Shown here: positions 14,389 to 25,525 of the stretch, one piece after another
How the letters are laid out: each line of letters starts with the position of its first letter
Position numbering within the stretch: position 1 is the stretch's first letter
Assembly: GCF_015694405.1 (NCBI RefSeq)
Contig: NZ_JADQDB010000010.1
Coordinates: 114,224-178,223, forward strand
DNA length: 64,000 nucleotides
DNA from: Pelagibacterium limicola
Lineage (GTDB): Bacteria > Pseudomonadota > Alphaproteobacteria > Rhizobiales > Devosiaceae
Direction: 5' to 3'
The notes under the pieces: generated by a model
Database searches by the model: none
What the model was told of the DNA's origin: nothing
What the model saw: the letters and a program-made list of their open reading frames with translations, nothing else
Translations under genes and position numbers: made by a program

Positions 14389-15942
14389 ATGAAAAGCCTA
14401 TTGAGAGGGGTGGCGTTTGCCGTGCTGTTGGCTGCGTCCCCAGCGGTGGCGCAAACCCCGCCCAATGTTCTGGTGGTCGGCCAGATCGCCGAGCCGCAAT
14501 CGCTCGACCCCCATGTCGTGACTGCGGCTAACGATTTCCGTATTCTGGTCAATGTCTTTGAAGGCCTCGTTCGCTTTGGCGACGGCACGCTCGAGATCGA
14601 ACCCGCGCTGGCGACCGACTGGACGATTTCCGACGACGGTCTCGTCTATACCTTCAATCTGCGCGAAGGCGTCACCTTTCACGACGGCACCCCGTTCAAC
14701 GCCGAGGCGGTGAAGTTCAATTTCGACCGCATGCTCGATGAGAACCACCCCTATTACCACACGGGCCCATTCCCGCTTTCCTTCTTCTTTGGGGAAATTG
14801 CCGAAACCACGGTGCTCGACGACTATACCGTCCAATTCACCCTGAGCCTGCCCTTCGCCCCGTTCATGAGCAATCTGGCCGGCACGACGGGCGTGATCGT
14901 TTCGCCTGCAGCTGTCGCCGAACATGACGAGAATTTCGGTCGCAATCCGGTCGGCACCGGCCCTTTCAAATTCGAGGAATGGCAATCGAACGCGCGCGTC
15001 GTCGTCTCCCGCAACGACGATTACTGGGGCGAGCCCGCCGGGGTCGAGGCGGTCGTCTTCCGCCCGATCACCGATGCCAACACGCGGGTGGCCGAAATGC
15101 TTTCGGGCGGCATCGACGTGATGGTCGAGGTTCCCCCCGACAATGTAGCGATGTTCGACACTGATCCCGGCTTTCTCGTCCACGATGCCGTCGGTCCCCA
15201 CGTCTGGTACGTGATGCTCAACATGCGCGAGGGTCCATTTACCGATGTGCGTATCCGGCAGGCAGCCAATTACGCGGTCAACAAGGACACGCTCGTCAAT
15301 GACGTGCTCCAAGGCACGGCCGACGTTTCCGCCGGCCCCATCCCTCCCGCCTTCAACTGGGCCTATAACGAAGACGTTGGCCCCTATCCCTACGATCCAG
15401 ACCGCGCGCGCGAACTGATCGCAGAGGCCGGCATCGAGGACCTTTCGGTGACCTTCTACGTGACGGAGGGTGGCTCGGGCATGCTCGACCCGATCCCGAT
15501 GGGCACCGCCATCCAGGCCGACCTCGAAGCGGTGGGCTTTGATGTCGCCATCCAGACCTATGAATGGAACACCTTCCTCGCCAACGTGAATCCGGGGCTA
15601 GAAGGGAAGGCCGACATGGCCCAGATGGCATGGATGACCTCCGATCCCGATACGCTCCCCTTCCTCACCCTACGCACCGCCGCGTGGCCCGAGGACGGAG
15701 GGTTCAATTCGAGCTATTATTCCAATGTCGATGTGGACGAGATGCTCGACCAAGCCCGTATGGAGACCGATTTCGACGTCCGCGCCCAGCTTTACAAGGA
15801 CGTTCACCAGGTCGTCCATGACGACGCACCGTGGATTTTCGTCGCCAATTGGAAGCAGAACGCGGTGACCACCGCCGATGTCGAAGGCTTCGCGTTGCAA
15901 CCCAATTTCAGCCTCATCCTCTCGGGTGTGACAAAGAACTGA
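14389..15942 (+). CDS. Peptide-type ABC transporter substrate-binding protein (SBP family 5)
   Basis: A 517-residue periplasmic binding protein of the DppA/OppA group. A signal peptide (LLRGVAFAVLLAASPAVAQ, cleavage near 20-22) precedes the mature domain, with QIAEPQSLDPHVV near the start and the family core LREGVTFHDGTPFNAEAVKFNFDR split over two strands. It would capture a di/oligopeptide or a similar solute for the permeases that follow; the ligand cannot be read from the sequence. The ATG at 14389 is preceded by AAAGGAGAGG; the in-frame extension upstream lacks this. A GC-rich stem-loop lies directly after the stop. Confidence 0.92.
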   Translation: MKSLLRGVAFAVLLAASPAVAQTPPNVLVVGQIAEPQSLDPHVVTAANDFRILVNVFEGLVRFGDGTLEIEPALATDWTISDDGLVYTFNLREGVTFHDGTPFNAEAVKFNFDRMLDENHPYYHTGPFPLSFFFGEIAETTVLDDYTVQFTLSLPFAPFMSNLAGTTGVIVSPAAVAEHDENFGRNPVGTGPFKFEEWQSNARVVVSRNDDYWGEPAGVEAVVFRPITDANTRVAEMLSGGIDVMVEVPPDNVAMFDTDPGFLVHDAVGPHVWYVMLNMREGPFTDVRIRQAANYAVNKDTLVNDVLQGTADVSAGPIPPAFNWAYNEDVGPYPYDPDRARELIAEAGIEDLSVTFYVTEGGSGMLDPIPMGTAIQADLEAVGFDVAIQTYEWNTFLANVNPGLEGKADMAQMAWMTSDPDTLPFLTLRTAAWPEDGGFNSSYYSNVDVDEMLDQARMETDFDVRAQLYKDVHQVVHDDAPWIFVANWKQNAVTTADVEGFALQPNFSLILSGVTKN

Positions 15943-15946
15943 CGCG

Positions 15947-15982
15947 GCGTGGGGAGGGTCTTCATAGGATCCCTCCCCATGC
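15947..15982 (+). terminator. Intercistronic stem-loop after the peptide-binding protein gene
   Basis: GCGTGGGGAGGG (15947-15958) pairs with CCCTCCCCATGC (15971-15982), 12 bp with one G-T pair, around a 12-base loop. There is no U tract, so it is more likely a partial attenuator or an mRNA stabiliser that raises binding-protein over permease expression than a full terminator. Confidence 0.6.
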
Positions 15983-16016
15983 TCCCTAGTAGCGCTTCGG
16001 CAAGGAGCCAAGACGA

Positions 16017-16960
16017 ATGGGCGGCTATATCGTCAAACGGCTGATCTATGCGGTGCCCGTGATTGTCGGGCTCTCGGTCATCGTCTTCGGCATCATGGCG
16101 CTGATCCCCGGCGATCCCGCCCAGGCCATCCTCGGCGCCTATGCCACCCCCGAAAACGTTGCCCGCATCAACCGCGATCTCGGCCTCGACCGCCCGCTCC
16201 ATGAGCAATATTTCATATGGGCGGGCAACCTCCTGCAGGGGGATTTCGGACGCTCGTTCATCCTCAACCGCCCGGTCCTCGATGAAATCCTCGAACGCTT
16301 CTCAGCGACCATCGTCCTGGCGGGGGCCGCGCTGGTGCTCTGTTCTGTTTTGGGCATCCTCGCCGGCGTCGTTTCCGCCGTCCGCCAGTTCGGCTGGACC
16401 GACCGCGTGGTCACCCTGTTTGTGCTTATCGGCATTTCCACCCCTGCCTTCTGGCTCGGCCTGCTCTTTATCCTGATCTTTGCCGTGCACTGGCGCGTCC
16501 TGCCGGCCTCTGGAATGTATGCGGTCTACGGCGGGGGCGATCTGCCCGATCTTCTGAGGCACCTGATCCTGCCCGCAGTGACGCTCGCCATCGTCGCAAC
16601 CGGGGTCATCGCACGCCTGACGCGCGCGGCAATGCTCGAGGTGCTCCGTCAGGACTTCGTGCGCACGGCCCGTGCCAAGGGGCTCCCTGAGCGGGCCGTT
16701 ATCTATCGCCACGCCTTCAAGGCGGCGCTCGTCTCGATCATTCCCGTCATCGGGGTGCAGGCCGGGTTCGTGATGGGCGGCGCGGTCTATATCGAGACCG
16801 TGTTTCAGTGGCCCGGAATCGGCGCCATGCTCGTCAACGCCATTTCCACCCGCGACATTCTTCTGGTGCAGGGCGGCGTGCTGGTCATCGCCGTCACCTA
16901 CGTCCTCATCAACCTCCTTGCCGACGTCGTCCAGGCCGTTCTCGACCCAAGGCTCAAGTC

Positions 16961-16964
<4 letters not shown>
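16017..16964 (+). CDS. Peptide-type ABC transporter permease (DppB-like)
   Basis: A 315-residue inner-membrane permease with about six hydrophobic segments, the N-terminal LIPGDPAQAILG signature of DppB/OppB proteins and the ATPase-contact loop RTARAKGLPERAVIYRHAFKAALV near residue 215-240. It starts at an ATG with AAGGAG upstream and ends in an ATGA overlap with the next gene. It forms the channel with the permease half of the downstream fusion protein. Confidence 0.93.
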
Positions 16965-18747
<1,783 letters not shown>

Positions 18748-18751
<4 letters not shown>

Positions 18752-19557
18752 GTGACGCCATCGTCGTTACGAACCTCAGAAAAACTTTCGGCGGCAGGCG
18801 AAATATCCTGGGCAGTGCAAGCCATAGTGTCCATGCGGTCAAAGGCGTCTCGTTCGCGCTCCGACAGGGCGAAACCCTGGCCATTGTTGGAGAAAGCGGA
18901 TCGGGCAAATCGACCATCGCCCGCATGCTGGTCGGGCTCGAGACCCCTAGCTCTGGAACAATGGAAATCGACGGGCAGGACGCCGCCACCCTGCGCGCCA
19001 GAGGCAGCAAGGCCTTCGGCCGGACAATCCAGTATGTCTTCCAGGATCCCGTCGCTTCGCTCAACCCGCGCAAGACCATCGACAAAATCCTTGATGTACC
19101 GCTACGCCTGCTGCGCAATTACGACGGGAGCACGCGTGCCGCCCGCAAACGTGAACTGCTCGACGCTGTAAAAATGCCCAAGGATACGCTCGAACGCTAT
19201 CCGCACGAATTTTCAGGTGGCCAGGCCCAGCGCATTGCCATCGCCCGCGCGCTGGCCGCGGAAGCAAAAATCATGGTGCTCGACGAGCCGGTTTCGGCGC
19301 TCGACGTTTCGGTGCAGGCACAGGTGCTGCTCCTGCTCGACGAACTCAAGTCCCGGTTCGGGCTGTCTTATCTCTTCATCAGCCACGACCTTGCCGTGGT
19401 CGAGTCCGTCTCGGACCGCGTGGCGGTGATGTATCTGGGGGAAATGGTGGAACTCGATACCGCCGCCAACCTGTTCGCAGCACCTCGTCACGACTATACA
19501 AGAGAGCTGATCGCCAGCGCGCCCAGGCTGAACGCCGCCTCGCTCCAGGACCCATGA
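18748..19557 (+). CDS. Peptide-type ABC transporter ATP-binding protein (DppF-like)
   Basis: A 269-residue ABC ATPase: Walker A GESGSGKS near 48-55, Q loop VFQDPVASLNPR, signature FSGGQAQR, Walker B IMVLDEP and ISHDLAVV. The DPxxSLNPR stretch and C-terminal HDYTRELI tail are typical of DppF/OppF. It pairs with the ATPase half of the fusion protein to form the heterodimeric engine. It lacks the full C-terminal extension of some OppF proteins. ATGA overlaps link it to the genes on each side. Confidence 0.92.
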
Positions 19558-20360
19558 CACAGACCATTTCGCCCACGCCTCCCATCCGCCGCAAGCGCAC
19601 AGACGAAATCGTCGATGCGATCAAGCGCACCATTATCGAGCATGGATTGCAGCCGGGTGATCGCCTGCCTCAGGAACGCGAACTGATGGAACAGTTCGCC
19701 GCCTCCAAGGGGACAATCCGCGAGGCCTTGAAGGCGCTCGAAGTGCAAGGCCTGATCGGGATTCGCACGGGTCCAGGCGGTGGCGCATTCATCGAGACCA
19801 TGTCCGAGCAGCGCGCCATGAGCCTGCTCTCCAACTACCTCTTTGCCAAGGCGCTGAGCATTTCCGACATCTATGCATTGCGGAAAGTGCTCGAACCTCT
19901 TGTCGCCGTCAGCGCCATGCGTAGCATCGACGAGCGGGGGTACCAGCGCCTTAACGATATCATCGCCATCTACGATCACGAACCGGCCGACGCCCGGGAG
20001 CGCTGGGACCAGCGCATGGCTGAACTCGATTTCCATGCCGTTGTCGCCGAATATTCCGACAATGCGCTTCTCGCCTTCATCTGCCGCTTCCTCCAGAGGC
20101 TGCTCAAGGATCTCGCCATTTGCCGCGATATCTATATCCAGCCCAAGCCCGTCGCACGGCAGGAGGGCATCCAATACCAGCGTCAGTTGATCGCCGCGAT
20201 GCGTAGCGGCGACGCCGAAACGGTACATGCCATCATGGCCCGGCACATGGCCTACGCCGAACAGGCTATGCTGGGACTGCAGGCCGAGTTGACGGGCGAT
20301 TTCATCCACGACCCCGTGGCACGCGGGCGCGGTGAAAAACGCAGGAAGATCGCGCCGTGA
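19554..20360 (+). CDS. GntR-family transcriptional regulator (FadR/FCD subfamily)
   Basis: A 268-residue regulator. The N-terminal winged helix covers about 12-80 (RLPQERELMEQFAASKGTIREALKALEVQGLI), with the wing GGGAFIE. An all-helical FCD ligand domain follows (about 95-240), with metal-binding-type positions in LDFHAVVAEYSDN and ARHMAYAEQAM. It lies inside the peptide uptake operon (ATGA and GTGA overlaps), so it is co-expressed with the transporter and probably autoregulates it through the two palindromes at 14234-14283. The effector, perhaps a peptide-derived acid, is unknown. Confidence 0.88.
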   Translation: MTQTISPTPPIRRKRTDEIVDAIKRTIIEHGLQPGDRLPQERELMEQFAASKGTIREALKALEVQGLIGIRTGPGGGAFIETMSEQRAMSLLSNYLFAKALSISDIYALRKVLEPLVAVSAMRSIDERGYQRLNDIIAIYDHEPADARERWDQRMAELDFHAVVAEYSDNALLAFICRFLQRLLKDLAICRDIYIQPKPVARQEGIQYQRQLIAAMRSGDAETVHAIMARHMAYAEQAMLGLQAELTGDFIHDPVARGRGEKRRKIAP

Positions 20361-21397
20361 TCGATCTCGATTATCTCAAATCAACCCTCAAAACTCTCGT
20401 CGAAACTCCATCCCCGGTCGGGATGACCGAACAAGCGGTGGCCAAGTCCGCCCATTGGCTCAACGCGATGGGATTTGAGACCGCTTATACCCGCCGAGGC
20501 GTGCTGCACACGCAAATCGGAACAGGTTCCCCTAAACGCGCGCTCGCCGCCCACCTCGATACCTTGGGCGCCATGGTCACCGGCCGGCGTGACAATGGCC
20601 GCCCGACGCTGCGCAACACGGGTACATGGGCCGCCCGCTTTGCCGAAGGCGCGCGCTGCACGGTCCTTACCGATACCGGCACGATCCGCGGCACCATACT
20701 CCCCTTGAAGGCATCCGGGCACCTCTTTAACACCGAGGTCGATACCCAGCCTAGCGACTGGGACAATCTCGAAATCCGGCTCGATTCCGATGCAGAAGGG
20801 CAACAAGCGGTCCGGATCGGCGACATCGTTGCCATCGATGCGCAGCCCGAATTCCTCGACAACGGCTTCATCGTCTCGCGTCATCTCGACGACAAGGCCG
20901 GGGTTGCCTGCCTCCTGACGGCGCTCAAGCACTTCGCCGACAGCGGAAAAAGCCCCCGGATTCCAGCCCAGATCATGTTCACGATTTCCGAAGAGGTCGG
21001 GATCGGCGGCACGCACGGATTCGGCCAGGACGTCCAGGAACTGCTAGCAATTGACAACGGCGTAACCGGTCCCGGGCAGGCGACGCGCGACGATGCGGCA
21101 ACCGTCGCCTTCCGTGATCGCACCGGCCCGTTCGATCTGCCCATCGCGCGGCATCTGGTCAAGCTCTGCGAGGAGAACGATATCCCCCACGTCCGCGACA
21201 CCTTCCGCTCCTATCGCTCCGACAGCGCCGCCGCAATCGAAGCGGGCTGGGATATTCGCACCGGCCTCGCCTGTTTCTCACTCGATTCCTCGCACGGCTG
21301 GGAGCGGACCCACATCGCTTCGTTGTCTGCCCTCACCCGGCTCATTGTCGCCTATATCGAAAGCGATCTCGTACCCCTGCCGGGCACACGATCCTAA
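20357..21397 (+). CDS. M42-family metallopeptidase
   Basis: A 346-residue cytoplasmic peptidase of the M42 (glutamyl aminopeptidase/endoglucanase M) type. Metal-binding motifs are AAHLDTLG (His66, Asp68), SRHLDDKAG near 175-183 and the catalytic Glu pair in SEEVGIGG near 212-219. It resembles the M42 hydrolase found with the NAGGN osmoprotectant genes, but none of the partner genes are here. The GTG at 20357 overlaps the GntR stop (GTGA). As the last gene of the uptake operon it likely breaks down the imported peptide. Its stop overlaps the stop of the convergent lrp-type gene by four bases. Confidence 0.85.
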   Translation: MIDLDYLKSTLKTLVETPSPVGMTEQAVAKSAHWLNAMGFETAYTRRGVLHTQIGTGSPKRALAAHLDTLGAMVTGRRDNGRPTLRNTGTWAARFAEGARCTVLTDTGTIRGTILPLKASGHLFNTEVDTQPSDWDNLEIRLDSDAEGQQAVRIGDIVAIDAQPEFLDNGFIVSRHLDDKAGVACLLTALKHFADSGKSPRIPAQIMFTISEEVGIGGTHGFGQDVQELLAIDNGVTGPGQATRDDAATVAFRDRTGPFDLPIARHLVKLCEENDIPHVRDTFRSYRSDSAAAIEAGWDIRTGLACFSLDSSHGWERTHIASLSALTRLIVAYIESDLVPLPGTRS

Positions 21398-21846
21398 ACG
21401 GGTAGCTGCGTCGTCAGCTTGATGCACTTGAGTGCAAAGTGCGAATTGATCGCGATGACGCCGGGCAGATGCAGGAGCTTGCGTTTGAGCAGTCGCTCAT
21501 ATTCATCGATCGAGCGTACCACGGCCCGGACAACATAGTCCGTCTCCCCGCTCATCGAATAGCATTCGATGACTTCAGGATATTCCGCGACCTGGCGCTC
21601 GAAGGCCTCAAGCGTTTCCTCGTCGTGCTGCCTCAATCTGATATTGGCGAAAACGGTAATGGCCAATCCGAGTTTTTCGGGGTCGAGAATGGCGACGCGC
21701 TTGCGGATAACGCCGTCCGCTTCGAGCTTTTTCAGACGGCGCCAGAACGGGGTGTGCGAAAGCCCGATGGCATCCGCCATCTCGGCAATCGATACGCTGG
21801 CGTCGGCCTGGATGGCCGCGAGGATTTTGCGGTCAGTCTCGTCCAC
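21394..21846 (-). CDS. Lrp/AsnC-family regulator of the branched-chain operon (BkdR-like)
   Basis: A 150-residue Lrp/AsnC protein: helix-turn-helix at about 5-50 (ILAAIQADASVSIAEMADAIGLS) and a RAM ligand domain (about 65-145) with GETDYVVRAV. It is divergent from the bkd operon, the arrangement of the Pseudomonas Lrp-type activator bkdR, which responds to branched-chain amino acids. The start is a GTG at 21846 with AGGA 8 bases upstream. An AT-rich 142-base gap to bkdA, with repeated CCGTTTT blocks, is the likely binding region. Confidence 0.9.
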   Translation of the reverse strand: MDETDRKILAAIQADASVSIAEMADAIGLSHTPFWRRLKKLEADGVIRKRVAILDPEKLGLAITVFANIRLRQHDEETLEAFERQVAEYPEVIECYSMSGETDYVVRAVVRSIDEYERLLKRKLLHLPGVIAINSHFALKCIKLTTQLPV

Positions 21847-21943
21847 CAGATTGTTCCTATTTTCTGCTTAATATGAGGACAAAGATACTCCGTTTTCCGT
21901 TTTCCGACAAGCATGAGGTTAATTATTTTCGCAATTATAGATG

Positions 21944-21949
21944 TATAAT
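21944..21949 (+). promoter_or_regulatory. Probable -10 element of the bkd/leucine operon
   Basis: A perfect TATAAT at 21944-21949, 39 bases before the bkdA start, in an AT-rich segment. No good -35 box stands 16-18 bases upstream, which fits an activator-dependent promoter and the divergent Lrp-type gene. Confidence 0.45.
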
Positions 21950-21988
21950 TCAAGTTGCTGGGACGGCGCAATCTGGGAGGAGAGCAGC

Positions 21989-23218
21989 ATGTCGAATAGG
22001 CCGCCGCTTAGCCTATATATACCCGAACCGCCGGCGCGCGCCGGCGAGAGGGCGGATTTCTCATTCCTAGATATCCCCCCGCCAGGTGAGACGCGTCGGC
22101 CCGACATCACCGAGCCCGAAGCCGGAATGCGCGATCTCCCCTACGGCCTCGTCCGCGTGCTCGACGAAGAACACAATGCGGTAGGGGCCTGGGACCCTCG
22201 CCTTCCGCCCGACGTTCTAAGGCGGGGTTTGCGGGCCATGCTTTTGACCCGGCTCTTCGATGAGCGCATGTTCAGCGCCCACCGTCAGGGCAAGACGAGC
22301 TTCTATATGCGCTCACTGGGCGAGGAAGCCATCGGCGCGGCCCAAGCCCTCGTCATGGGCCGCGAGGACATGTGCTTCCCGACCTACAGGATGCTCGCCT
22401 GGCTGATGGCGCGCGATTATCCGCTGCTCGATCTTTGCAATCAGATTTATTCAAACGAACGCGACCCGCTGCGTGGGCGGCAACTGCCGATCCTCTATTC
22501 GGCCCGTGACTACGGCTTTTATTCGCTTTCGGGCAATGTCGGCTCTCGTTTCGGCCATGCCGTGGGCTGGGCGATGGCCTCGGCCTTCAAGGGCGACGAC
22601 AAGATTGCCATCGGCCATGTCGGCGAGGGCACGACCGCCGAGGGCGATTTTCATGAGGCGCTGACCTTCGCCTCCGTCTACCACGCCCCGGTGATTCTCT
22701 GCGTCACCAACAACCAGTGGGCGATTTCGAGCTTTTCCGGCTTCGCAGGTGGAAACGAAACGACCTTTGCCGCCAAGGCAATCGCCTATGGCATTCCCGG
22801 GCTGCGGGTCGATGGTAATGACTTCCTCGCCGTTTACGCCACCACCGAGTGGGCCGCAGAACGCGCCCGCACAAATAACGGCCCGACGCTGATCGAACTC
22901 TACACCTATCGCGCCGCCGGCCATTCGACCAGCGACGACCCCACGCGCTATCGCCCCGACGATGAGGCGGCGCAATGGCCTCTGGGCGATCCGCTTGAAC
23001 GCTTGAAGGCTCACCTCATAGCGCTCAAGGAATGGTCCGAGGAACAGCACCAAGCGCAGGTTGCGGAACTGGCTGAGGCGATCAAGGCGGCCTCAAAGCA
23101 GGCTGAGGGCGTGGGGACGCTCGGCCAGTCCAAGCCAAATGTGCGCGAAATGTTCGAGGACGTGTTCAAGGAACCCGACTGGCGCATCCTCGAGCAGCGC
23201 CGCGAGATGGGGGTCTGA
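21989..23218 (+). CDS. bkdA: Branched-chain 2-oxoacid dehydrogenase E1 alpha subunit
   Basis: A 409-residue thiamin diphosphate-dependent decarboxylase subunit. An N-terminal extension of about 60 residues precedes the core. The TPP/Mg motif runs from IGHVGEGTTAEGDFHEAL to VTNNQWAIS (about 200-240), and the phosphorylation-loop region YRAAGHSTSDDPTRYR is typical of the branched-chain enzyme. With bkdB it decarboxylates the keto acids of leucine, isoleucine and valine and transfers the acyl group to the E2 lipoyl arm. The ATG at 21989 has a strong GGGAGGAGAG site. Confidence 0.94.
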   Translation: MSNRPPLSLYIPEPPARAGERADFSFLDIPPPGETRRPDITEPEAGMRDLPYGLVRVLDEEHNAVGAWDPRLPPDVLRRGLRAMLLTRLFDERMFSAHRQGKTSFYMRSLGEEAIGAAQALVMGREDMCFPTYRMLAWLMARDYPLLDLCNQIYSNERDPLRGRQLPILYSARDYGFYSLSGNVGSRFGHAVGWAMASAFKGDDKIAIGHVGEGTTAEGDFHEALTFASVYHAPVILCVTNNQWAISSFSGFAGGNETTFAAKAIAYGIPGLRVDGNDFLAVYATTEWAAERARTNNGPTLIELYTYRAAGHSTSDDPTRYRPDDEAAQWPLGDPLERLKAHLIALKEWSEEQHQAQVAELAEAIKAASKQAEGVGTLGQSKPNVREMFEDVFKEPDWRILEQRREMGV

Positions 23219-23220
23219 CC

Positions 23221-24240
23221 ATGCCGCGCATGAACATGATCCAGGCGCTCAATTCTGCCCTCGACATCAAGCTCGCCACCGATCCCGACACGCTGATCTT
23301 CGGCGAGGATGTCGGTTATTTCGGCGGCGTCTTCCGGGTCACCGAAGGCCTTCAGCAAAAGCACGGACTGACCCGCTGTTTTGATGCGCCGATCTCCGAG
23401 GGTGGGATAGTGGCCACGGCCATCGGCATGGGGGCCTATGGCCTGCGTCCGATCATCGAGATCCAGTTTGCCGATTATATCCTACCCGCCTACGACCAGC
23501 TCGTCTCGGAGGCAGCCCGGCTGCGGTATCGCTCGAATGGAGAGTTCTGGTGCCCGATTACGGTGCGCTCGCCCTACGGCGGCGGCATATTCGGAGGGCA
23601 GACGCACTCGCAGAGCCCTGAGGCGATCTTTGCCCATGTGACCGGGCTAAAGACCATTATCCCGTCCAACCCCTACGATGCCAAGGGCCTGCTGCTCGCC
23701 GCGATCGAGGAGGACGACCCCGTGATCTTCCTCGAGCCCAAGCGCATCTATAACGGCCCGTTCGACGGTCACTACGATAAGCCGCTCAAGACCTGGGCCG
23801 AGCATCCGGCGGGCGAAGTTCCCGTAGGGCATTACACGGTTCCGCTCGGTTCGGCGGCTATCGTGCGTCCCGGCACGGAGGTGACGGTACTTGCCTATGG
23901 CACAATGGTGCATGTTTCTGTCGCCGCGATCAAGGAAACCGGGATCGATGCCGAGCTTGTCGACCTGCGCTCGATTGTACCGCTCGACATCGATACGATT
24001 GTCGCGTCGGTCAAAAAGACCGGGCGCTGCGTTATCGTCCATGAAGCCTCGCGCTATGGCGGCTTCGGCGCGGAATTGTCCGCGCTGATCCAGGAGCGGT
24101 GCTTCTATCACCTGCGCGCGCCCATCGAACGCGTTTGCGGGTGGGACACACCTTATCCGCACGCCTTCGAGTGGGACTATTTCCCCGGACCGGCACGCGT
24201 GGGCAAGGCGCTCAGGCATTGCGCGGAGGCTCTGGCATGA
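23221..24240 (+). CDS. bkdB: Branched-chain 2-oxoacid dehydrogenase E1 beta subunit
   Basis: A 339-residue E1 beta subunit starting two bases after the bkdA stop. It carries the TPP-binding GEDVGYFGG region, DAPISEGGIVATAIGMG, QFADYI, and the C-terminal transketolase domain (LVDLRSIVPLDIDTI, VHEASRYGGFGAE). It forms the alpha2-beta2 E1 with bkdA. The stop overlaps the E2 start (ATGA). Confidence 0.95.
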   Translation: MPRMNMIQALNSALDIKLATDPDTLIFGEDVGYFGGVFRVTEGLQQKHGLTRCFDAPISEGGIVATAIGMGAYGLRPIIEIQFADYILPAYDQLVSEAARLRYRSNGEFWCPITVRSPYGGGIFGGQTHSQSPEAIFAHVTGLKTIIPSNPYDAKGLLLAAIEEDDPVIFLEPKRIYNGPFDGHYDKPLKTWAEHPAGEVPVGHYTVPLGSAAIVRPGTEVTVLAYGTMVHVSVAAIKETGIDAELVDLRSIVPLDIDTIVASVKKTGRCVIVHEASRYGGFGAELSALIQERCFYHLRAPIERVCGWDTPYPHAFEWDYFPGPARVGKALRHCAEALA

Positions 24241-25514
24241 AGACCTTTTCATTCCGGCTGCCCGATATCGGAGAAGGGGTCGCCGAAGCCGAGATTACCG
24301 GCTGGCACGTCAGACCCGGCGATACGGTCGAGGAAGACCAGTCGCTGGTCGATGTCATGACCGATAAGGCAACGATCGACATGACCTCACCGGTTTCGGG
24401 CAAGGTTCTGGCCATGCATGGGGCGCCAGGTGACAAGGTCGCGGTGGGTTCGGTCCTCGTCGAGTTGGAGATTGAAGGCGAAGCTGACGACCGTGCTGGC
24501 CCCGCCGACGCCGCCCCGGGACGTGTTCCCGGGGTCGAGAGCGACACGTACGCAAGCTCCGCCGATGAAACTCGAGGCGCGGGGGACTCCGGAGCCAAAC
24601 CCGACAATGACATTGGAGGGGGAGAACCTGTCCGCGAAAACATCCTCGTCCTTGCCTCGCCAGCGACCCGCCGCCGCGCCGAGGATCTCGGTATCGATCT
24701 AGCGGATGTGGTGGGTACCGGCCCGGATGGTCGGATCACCGATGCCGACGTCGACGCTCATCTTAAGGAGCGTGCCCCACCCCCCATCGCGCGCGAACGG
24801 CATGGGGTACGCGAGGTGCGCGTCATCGGCCTGCGCCGGCGCATAGCCGAGAAAATGGAAACCGCCGCCCGCCGCATTCCCCATTTCTCCTATGTCGAGG
24901 ATTGCGACATGACGGCGCTCGAAGGCCTGCGCCGGGAGATCAACGCGTCACGCCGGGGCGCACAGCCCAAGCTCACTCTCCTGCCGTTCTTCATGCGGGC
25001 GCTCGCGCAGCTTCTGCCTGAATTCCCCCAGATCAACGCCCGTTACGACGACGAGGCCGGTGTACTGCACGAGCATGAAGCCATCCATATCGGCATCGCC
25101 ACCCAGACGGCCGACGGCCTGATGGTACCGGTGGTGCGCCATGCGGAAGCGCTCGACATCTGGGATTGTGCCCGCGAGATGAGCCGCGTCACCAATGCCG
25201 CGCGCGAAGGGGCAGCATCCCGTGAGGAGCTTTCGGGATCGACGATCACACTTACAAGCCTCGGCGCGCTGGGGGGCGTTGCCGCGACCCCGATCATCAA
25301 TCACCCCGAAGTCGCAATCATAGGGCCCAACAAATTGATGGGGCGCCCCGTGGTCATCAACAATCACGTGACGATCCGCACCATGATGAATCTCTCGTCC
25401 TCGTTCGACCACCGGATTGTCGATGGCTATGACGCTGCCAAATTCATCCGGCGCTTCAAGCGTCTTCTGGAAAATCCGGCGCTGATCTTCATTGAACCGC
25501 GGACGTGGATTTGA
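24237..25514 (+). CDS. bkdC: Branched-chain 2-oxoacid dehydrogenase E2 (dihydrolipoyl acyltransferase)
   Basis: A 425-residue E2. It has one lipoyl domain (1-80; lipoylated Lys44 in VMTDKATID), a flexible linker, a peripheral subunit-binding domain (about 145-180; [28 protein letters not shown] split over the fold) and the catalytic acyltransferase domain ending in FDHRIVDG, with His392 and Asp396. The linker at 84-130 is rich in Ala, Gly and Asp. No E3 (lipoamide dehydrogenase) gene follows, so E3 must be supplied from elsewhere. Confidence 0.94.
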   Translation: MKTFSFRLPDIGEGVAEAEITGWHVRPGDTVEEDQSLVDVMTDKATIDMTSPVSGKVLAMHGAPGDKVAVGSVLVELEIEGEADDRAGPADAAPGRVPGVESDTYASSADETRGAGDSGAKPDNDIGGGEPVRENILVLASPATRRRAEDLGIDLADVVGTGPDGRITDADVDAHLKERAPPPIARERHGVREVRVIGLRRRIAEKMETAARRIPHFSYVEDCDMTALEGLRREINASRRGAQPKLTLLPFFMRALAQLLPEFPQINARYDDEAGVLHEHEAIHIGIATQTADGLMVPVVRHAEALDIWDCAREMSRVTNAAREGAASREELSGSTITLTSLGALGGVAATPIINHPEVAIIGPNKLMGRPVVINNHVTIRTMMNLSSSFDHRIVDGYDAAKFIRRFKRLLENPALIFIEPRTWI

Positions 25515-25525
25515 GGAGGAAAGAG

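Noticed and set aside
24400..24640. The low-complexity Ala/Gly/Asp stretch in bkdC as a possible frameshift
   Set aside because: It lies exactly between the lipoyl and subunit-binding domains, where E2 proteins have flexible linkers, and the frame is continuous.
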